Positions 13,759-17,584 of a DNA stretch of 17,584 bases are shown in pieces. The translations under genes and the position numbers were made by a program. Source of the stretch: Candidatus Microgenomates bacterium. Lineage in GTDB: Bacteria; Patescibacteriota; Microgenomatia; UBA1406; GWC2-37-13. The notes under the pieces are model-generated. The model saw nothing but the letters and a program-made list of their open reading frames with translations. It ran no database searches and was not told where the DNA came from. The DNA lies in assembly GCA_016178125.1 (NCBI GenBank), contig JACOTV010000004.1:1-17584 (forward strand), written 5' to 3'. The stretch's first letter is position 1. Every line of letters starts with the position of its first letter.

Positions 13759-13764
13759 ATTATA
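13759..13764 (-). promoter_or_regulatory. -10 box (TATAAT) for the LysM gene
   Basis: A consensus TATAAT on the minus strand ends 5 bp before the ATG at 13753. No -35 hexamer is clear. It lies about 20 bp from the inverted repeat at 13785-13801, which is upstream in the direction of transcription. Confidence 0.5.
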
Positions 13765-13784
13765 GCAAAGTTTTTTAGGATTGC

Positions 13785-13801
13785 TATAGGTAAAACCTAT
13801 A
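13785..13801. repeat. Inverted repeat between divergent lysM and lemA genes
   Basis: TATAGGT-AAA-ACCTATA is a perfect 7-bp inverted repeat with a 3-base spacer. It sits in the 124-bp gap between the divergent LysM and lemA starts, upstream of the LysM -10 box. It could be an operator for both genes. It is not followed by a T-run on either strand, so a terminator is unlikely. The rest of the gap holds a weak candidate for a lemA promoter (TTGGTG 13842-13847, 17 bp, TATTTT 13865-13870, then 7 bp to the ATG). Confidence 0.45.
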
Positions 13802-13877
13802 AGAAAATCTCCTGCTGTTTTCTGTAAGACGTGGTAGAGTATTGGTGTAGCGTTATCCATTTACTATTTTATTTATT

Positions 13878-14432
13878 ATGAACACAACGTATATCATCAT
13901 CGGTGTTGCGGTGCTCTTTGTTATTTTTTTGATCGCTTCGTATAACGGTCTTGTTACCCTGCGAGCACGCATAAAAGAGGCACTGTCGGGGATCGACGTA
14001 CAATTGAAGCGTCGTGCCGACCTCATTCCGAATTTGGTCGAAACAGTCAAAGGCTATGCAAAGCACGAAAAAGAGGTCTTCTCAGACGTAACAAAAGCGC
14101 GCAGCGCACTCATGAAGGCCGATACCTTGGCCGACAAAGCCGCCGCTGACAACATGCTCACTGGTGCCTTAAAGTCGTTGTTTGCCGTGGCCGAGGCGTA
14201 TCCTCAGCTTCAGGCAAGCCAGAATTTTCAGGATCTTCAGCGTCAGCTCGAAGACACCGAAGACAAGGTTGCGTATTCACGCCAGTTTTATAACACCAAT
14301 GTCCTTGATTACAACACCAAGGTACAAACGTTTCCGACCAATCTGATGGCTGGTGCGTTTGGGTTTCATACCGAGGAATTTTTCCAGGCCAACGAAGAAG
14401 ACCGCAAGAACGTAAAAGTATCCTTTTCATAA
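13878..14432 (+). CDS. lemA: LemA family protein
   Basis: The product has 184 residues, the usual LemA length. It has a short N-terminus, one membrane segment (about 5-21), then the family block beginning YNGLVTLRARIKEALSGIDVQLKRRADLIPNLVETVKGYAKHEKEVF (22-68), and near the end DYNTKVQTFPTNLMAGAFGF (144-163). The exposed part is a helical bundle. The function is not settled; the family is often found beside the HtpX protease, as here (63-bp gap to htpX), and is thought to act in envelope homeostasis. The ATG at 13878 directly precedes the membrane segment. No Shine-Dalgarno sequence is present. Confidence 0.95.
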   Translation: MNTTYIIIGVAVLFVIFLIASYNGLVTLRARIKEALSGIDVQLKRRADLIPNLVETVKGYAKHEKEVFSDVTKARSALMKADTLADKAAADNMLTGALKSLFAVAEAYPQLQASQNFQDLQRQLEDTEDKVAYSRQFYNTNVLDYNTKVQTFPTNLMAGAFGFHTEEFFQANEEDRKNVKVSFS

Positions 14433-14495
14433 GAGCGAGCGTTGGAATGGCAGGGATGTTTATTCTTGTTTATTTGGCTTTTTACATAGGTTTAT

Positions 14496-15392
14496 ATGAG
14501 CATTTATCAGCAGGTTGCGAGTAACAAACTGAAGAGTTATCTTCTGATTCTGCTTTTTATGGCGTTCTTTTCGTTTGTGTTTTATGTTGTAGGCCGAAGT
14601 TTAGGGAGTTCAACAGAGTACCTTATTCTTGGGCTCGGCTTCTCGCTTGTTTCGGGGTTTGCGAGTTACTTTTACTCTGACAAAATGGTTTTGTGGACTA
14701 CCGGCGCGCGTCCGGCAACTAAAAAAGAATTCTTCGACTTTTACACGGTTGCCGAAAATGTTTCTATAGCTGCCGGGCTTCCAATGCCCAAGTTGTATGT
14801 TATGGACGACGCGTCGATGAATGCGTTTGCAACGGGCCGCGACCCGAAGCACGCGGTGGTCGCGGCCACAACAGGCATTTTGCAGCGGCTTGACCGCACC
14901 GAACTCGAGGGCGTTATTGCCCACGAAATGGGGCATGTTAAGAACTACGACATACTATTTTCATCAATCGTATCGGTTCTTGTTGGAACACTCGTGCTTC
15001 TTAGTGACTGGATCATGCGGAGTATGTTTTGGTTTGGACTACGGCGCGACGACCGTGAGGAACGTTCGAACCCGCTTCAATTACTGTTTTTATTGATAAC
15101 ACTCGTTATTGCACCGATTGCGGCGACGCTTATACAGCTTGCCGTGTCGCGTCGCCGCGAGCTACTGGCCGACGCAACGGGCGCACTCGTAACCCGTAAT
15201 CCGGGCGCCCTAGCCGATGCTCTTGAAAAAATTGGCAGCGACAAACAACCCATGCGCCACGCATCGGGAGCAAATGCACACTTGTTCATATCGAATCCGT
15301 TTAAGAATCAAACGGCGCGTTCCAAGCTTGCCGCACTCTTTAGCACTCATCCGCCCATTGAAGAGCGGGTGAAAATTCTGCGGGAGATGTGA
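14496..15392 (+). CDS. htpX: HtpX-like membrane zinc metalloprotease
   Basis: The product has 298 residues of the M48B family. Hydrophobic segments lie at about 14-32, 41-58, 152-170 and 196-217. The active site is HEMGH (143-147), with two zinc-binding His and the catalytic Glu144; the third ligand Glu222 is in SRRRELLADATGA (218-230). The last part, HLFISNPF and STHPPIEERVKIL, is the family C-terminal signature. It degrades misfolded membrane proteins. It follows lemA by 63 bp without a terminator, so the two are probably one transcript. The gap downstream (15393-15453) is AT-rich and carries only a weak promoter-like TTAAAT before asnB. Confidence 0.95.
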   Translation: MSIYQQVASNKLKSYLLILLFMAFFSFVFYVVGRSLGSSTEYLILGLGFSLVSGFASYFYSDKMVLWTTGARPATKKEFFDFYTVAENVSIAAGLPMPKLYVMDDASMNAFATGRDPKHAVVAATTGILQRLDRTELEGVIAHEMGHVKNYDILFSSIVSVLVGTLVLLSDWIMRSMFWFGLRRDDREERSNPLQLLFLLITLVIAPIAATLIQLAVSRRRELLADATGALVTRNPGALADALEKIGSDKQPMRHASGANAHLFISNPFKNQTARSKLAALFSTHPPIEERVKILREM

Positions 15393-15440
15393 TAATATCA
15401 CGAGTATTAATTAATTCATGCATCGTGTTAATGACATTGA

Positions 15441-15446
15441 TTAAAT
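15441..15446 (+). promoter_or_regulatory. Weak -10-like box (TTAAAT) before asnB
   Basis: TTAAAT matches the -10 consensus at four of six positions and lies 7 bp before the ATG at 15454, the same spacing as at rplU and the 10680 gene. The region is AT-rich, so chance is a real possibility. No Shine-Dalgarno sequence is present. Confidence 0.25.
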
Positions 15447-15453
15447 AACGATT

Positions 15454-17584
15454 ATGTGCGGAATTGCAGGTTTTGCGGGATTAAGAGACGACAAACTTCT
15501 CAAACAATTTTCCCAGCAACTCAAACATCGTGGTCCCGACGGTGAGGGATTTTATCGCGACCAGCGCGTTTCACTTCTGAGCCGACGTCTTGCGATTATC
15601 GATGTAAAGGGGGGAAACCAACCTATTTATAACGAGAGCAAGTCGGCGGTAGTTGTGTATAACGGCGAAATCTACAATTACCGCGAGCTTCCACTGAAGT
15701 CATCGTACACGGATACGACGAATGGGGCGACCAATGCTTTGACCGATTCAACGGCATGTTCGGAATCGCACTCTACGATCTCAAAAAGAAGCGGCTCATA
15801 ATAGCCCGCGATCATTTCGGCATAAAACCGCTTTACTATGCGCTCACCAAGGCAAATAAATTCATGTTTTCTTCAGAAATTAAGCCGCTTATTGGCTCGG
15901 GTCTTATCGACAAAAAACCAAACGACAAAATCATCTATCGCTATCTTAAATACCGCATCCACGACGATACACCAGAAACATTTTTTTCGGGTATTTTTCG
16001 GGTCATGCCGGGGGAAATGCTTATTGTTGAGGGCCGCGAAATCACCAAGAAATATTACAGCCAACTCGAGGATGTTCTCAAAAAAAGCACATCCGAAGGT
16101 TCGCTTTCAAACGAACAGATCGAGCAGTTTGGCGATCGGCTCAAAGAGGCCATAAAACTGAGGCTTATTTCCGAAGTCCCCGTTGGGACTTGCTTGTCGG
16201 GGGGCCTGGATTCGTCAACGATTGCGGCCACGGTAAACGAGCTCCTCACCGAGAACGTGAGTGAGGCTCAGTCAGTCGGTAAATCTCAGAATACCTTTTC
16301 GGCCGTTTTCCCGGGCTCAAAAAACGACGAAGAAAAGTACATTGATGATCTCTTAAAGGTGAATAAAACTATTACGAGTCACAAAATATACCCCAAACCC
16401 GAGGAATTTTTCGATGAAATTGAAGATTTTGTACGTACCCAAGAAGAACCCACCATAAGCACTGGTCCCTATGCGCAGTACAAGGTCATGCAAACAGCCC
16501 ACAAACATGTCACTGTTCTTTTGGATGGTCAGGGCGCCGACGAAATGCTTGGCGGGTATTTGCCGTATTATTTTGTTTATTTGAGACAGCTTCGTGCGTC
16601 GGGGCAACGAGCTAAACTCTTACGCGAAGTAGTTGCGTCACGCGACATACTGTACAAATACTTGAAGCTGAAAATGAGCATGCGCGCGCATCCGGCCATT
16701 AACCCGTCAGCACTTATGAATCCGAAGTTCAGAAAAACATATAAACACGAGATCTTTGAAGTCGAACAGAACAACCTCAAGCTCAGACTTATTCAAGACA
16801 TCTTTTATAACAGCCTGCAATCGCTTTTACGGTACGAAGATAAGAATGCGATGCGTTTTTCGCTTGAAGGTCGGGTGCCGTTTCTAGACACGAATTTAGT
16901 CAAATTCATCTTTTCGCTTCCTGACGAGGCGATCATAAAAAACGGCTGGAACAAGCATGTGCTTCGTCGTGCAGCTGACAAGATGCTTCCTGCCTCGATT
17001 GCCAAAAGGCGCAATAAGATTGGGTTCACCACGCCCGAGGAGGAGTGGTTTATGCGTATGAAAAACCGCATATATTCGATTTTCTTGAGTGAGCAATTTG
17101 CGGGGCGTGCGTACTTTAACCAAACCGAAGTGGTTGCTGCGTTTCGTAAATATGTAGAGGGTAAAACGACCGACTCGATGCTGTTTTGGCGCATGCTTAA
17201 CCTCGAAATTTGGTTTCGCGTTTTCTTTGATCAAGACGCCGAAAAAGTAAAAAAAGTTGCCGCCACAAGTACCATGAACGTCGGTGAGACCGTTTCGAAG
17301 CCGTATACTGCAAACGGAAAAACGTACGATCGACTGCTCGTCAAAACCGATGTGTTTGCCAAAGACGACGACTTTGGGACCAAAATAGCTTCATACATAA
17401 CGTACAAGCAACTCAAGGAAAACAAGAAATGGTTTGTCGTTGTTTCTGAGAAGGTCGTCGCAATCGCGCAAGGGCGGTCATACTTTATATGGGACATAAA
17501 ACCGGGCGTTCTGGCCCGCGTTCTCTCAAAACACGTGACCCGTACTCCATTTGGGATCGGACTCGGAAGTCCGTGGACCATGCA
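15454..17584 (+). pseudogene. asnB: Asparagine synthase (glutamine-hydrolysing), frame broken in the glutaminase domain; runs off the window
   Basis: AsnB makes asparagine from aspartate, ATP and glutamine; relatives amidate sugars or other acids in glycan clusters. The start MCGIAGFAG gives the catalytic Cys2, followed by LKHRGPDGEGF, SRRLAIIDV and YNGEIYNYREL (ending at 15690). Normally about 15-16 residues with an S-D-T-E-V motif follow. Here the sequence jumps directly to ACT-GAA-GTC-ATC-GTA (TEVIVHGYDEWG) in another frame at 15693. About 46 bases appear to be missing, which also removes the conserved substrate-binding Asp. The original frame closes at 15801 after a nonsense tail; the other frame is open from there to the window end. 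It is either a genuine inactivating deletion or an assembly/sequence error. Confidence 0.82.
15756..17584 (+). CDS. Asparagine synthetase domain fused to an F420-0:gamma-glutamyl ligase-like domain (partial)
   Basis: This is the intact downstream frame of the broken asnB locus. It is open from 15690, the first ATG is at 15756, and no stop occurs before the window end. It has the end of the glutaminase domain (IARDHFGIKPLYYA), then the ATP-pyrophosphatase domain: LSGGLDSS (PP-loop, 16194-16217), LLDGQGADEMLGGY, RYEDKNAMRFSLEGRVPFLD and the C-terminal MLFWRMLNLEIWFRVFFD. Where AsnB normally ends, the same frame continues (about 17274 on) into GKTYDRLLVKTDVF, WFVVVSEKVVAIAQGR, IKPGVLARVLSKHV and TPFGIGLGSPWTM. 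That is the N-terminal part of a CofE-like family (COG1478-related) seen in Firmicutes and CPR. Its ligase activity is unproven. A separate start at ATG 17274 is possible. Confidence 0.75.
   Translation, partial: MFGIALYDLKKKRLIIARDHFGIKPLYYALTKANKFMFSSEIKPLIGSGLIDKKPNDKIIYRYLKYRIHDDTPETFFSGIFRVMPGEMLIVEGREITKKYYSQLEDVLKKSTSEGSLSNEQIEQFGDRLKEAIKLRLISEVPVGTCLSGGLDSSTIAATVNELLTENVSEAQSVGKSQNTFSAVFPGSKNDEEKYIDDLLKVNKTITSHKIYPKPEEFFDEIEDFVRTQEEPTISTGPYAQYKVMQTAHKHVTVLLDGQGADEMLGGYLPYYFVYLRQLRASGQRAKLLREVVASRDILYKYLKLKMSMRAHPAINPSALMNPKFRKTYKHEIFEVEQNNLKLRLIQDIFYNSLQSLLRYEDKNAMRFSLEGRVPFLDTNLVKFIFSLPDEAIIKNGWNKHVLRRAADKMLPASIAKRRNKIGFTTPEEEWFMRMKNRIYSIFLSEQFAGRAYFNQTEVVAAFRKYVEGKTTDSMLFWRMLNLEIWFRVFFDQDAEKVKKVAATSTMNVGETVSKPYTANGKTYDRLLVKTDVFAKDDDFGTKIASYITYKQLKENKKWFVVVSEKVVAIAQGRSYFIWDIKPGVLARVLSKHVTRTPFGIGLGSPWTM

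Noticed and set aside
15690..15801. Programmed ribosomal frameshift in asnB
   Set aside because: Not just a frame change: about 15-16 conserved residues are missing at the junction and no slippery heptamer is present, so a deletion or sequence error fits better.
15838..17581. Other open frames on both strands over the asnB synthetase region
   Set aside because: The conserved AsnB and CofE-like motifs read continuously in the frame open from 15690; the others are shadows.
1..17584. TGA recoded as glycine (as in Gracilibacteria/Absconditabacteria)
   Set aside because: TGA ends rodA, the GT2 at 4074 and the methyltransferase at sensible family lengths, two of them directly at the next gene's start or a tRNA end, and no in-frame TGA interrupts a conserved domain.
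1..17584. Insertion sequences, phage genes, toxin-antitoxin or defence genes
   Set aside because: No transposase, integrase, nuclease-defence or toxin motifs were seen in any recognised frame.

Overview
The window looks like a densely packed chromosome segment of a small-genome bacterium, most likely a Patescibacteria (CPR) lineage of the Parcubacteria type. This is inferred from gene content and style: short L21 and L27 proteins, a lemA-htpX pair, membrane-anchored LysM and Ig-like proteins, a Wzx/Wzy-type glycan cluster, almost no intergenic space, and a nested CCTGCC/GGCAGG palindrome of a kind I associate with such genomes. TGA is used as a normal stop codon (rodA, the 4074 glycosyltransferase, the methyltransferase), which argues against the TGA-recoding lineages Gracilibacteria and Absconditabacteria. 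No marker gene such as 16S rRNA is present, so the placement is tentative.

Layout. 1-155 is the 3' end of a class I aminoacyl-tRNA synthetase-like gene, followed by a nested palindromic repeat (162-241). 264-2448 (+) carries rodA, rplU, rpmA and a ParB-type helix-turn-helix gene whose start overlaps the end of rpmA. Signal peptidase I (2366-2983/2986, -) runs tail-to-tail into it with an 83-bp coding overlap. tRNA-Val(CAC) at 3045-3121 abuts the stop codon of a convergent SAM methyltransferase (3122-4024, -). The methyltransferase diverges from a five-gene glycan operon (4074-9691, +): GT2, a GT2-flippase fusion, GT4, GT2 and an O-antigen polymerase/ligase-like protein, joined by short overlaps. 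Downstream on the minus strand are an Ig-like membrane-anchored protein (9675-10382) directly behind tRNA-Thr(CGT), and tRNA-Gly(CCC). On the plus strand follow an unrecognised gene (10680-11279) and polX (11309-13099). A double-LysM membrane protein (13109-13753, -) diverges from lemA-htpX (13878-15392). The window ends in an asparagine synthase locus (15454-17584, running off the edge). Its glutaminase domain is broken by a small out-of-frame deletion, and its synthetase domain continues in frame into an F420-0:gamma-glutamyl-ligase-like domain.

How the genes work together. Most of the window concerns the cell envelope: RodA (peptidoglycan polymerisation), signal peptidase, LysM and Ig-like surface proteins, HtpX/LemA membrane quality control, and a cluster that could assemble sugars on a lipid carrier, flip the product and polymerise or transfer it. 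No initiating phosphoglycosyltransferase or chain-length regulator is seen here.

Two signals stand out. First, many transcription units have a -10-like hexamer only 5-8 bp before the ATG and no Shine-Dalgarno sequence, which suggests widespread leaderless transcription. Second, there are two unusual protein fusions: GT2+flippase in one polypeptide, and asparagine synthase + CofE-like domain.
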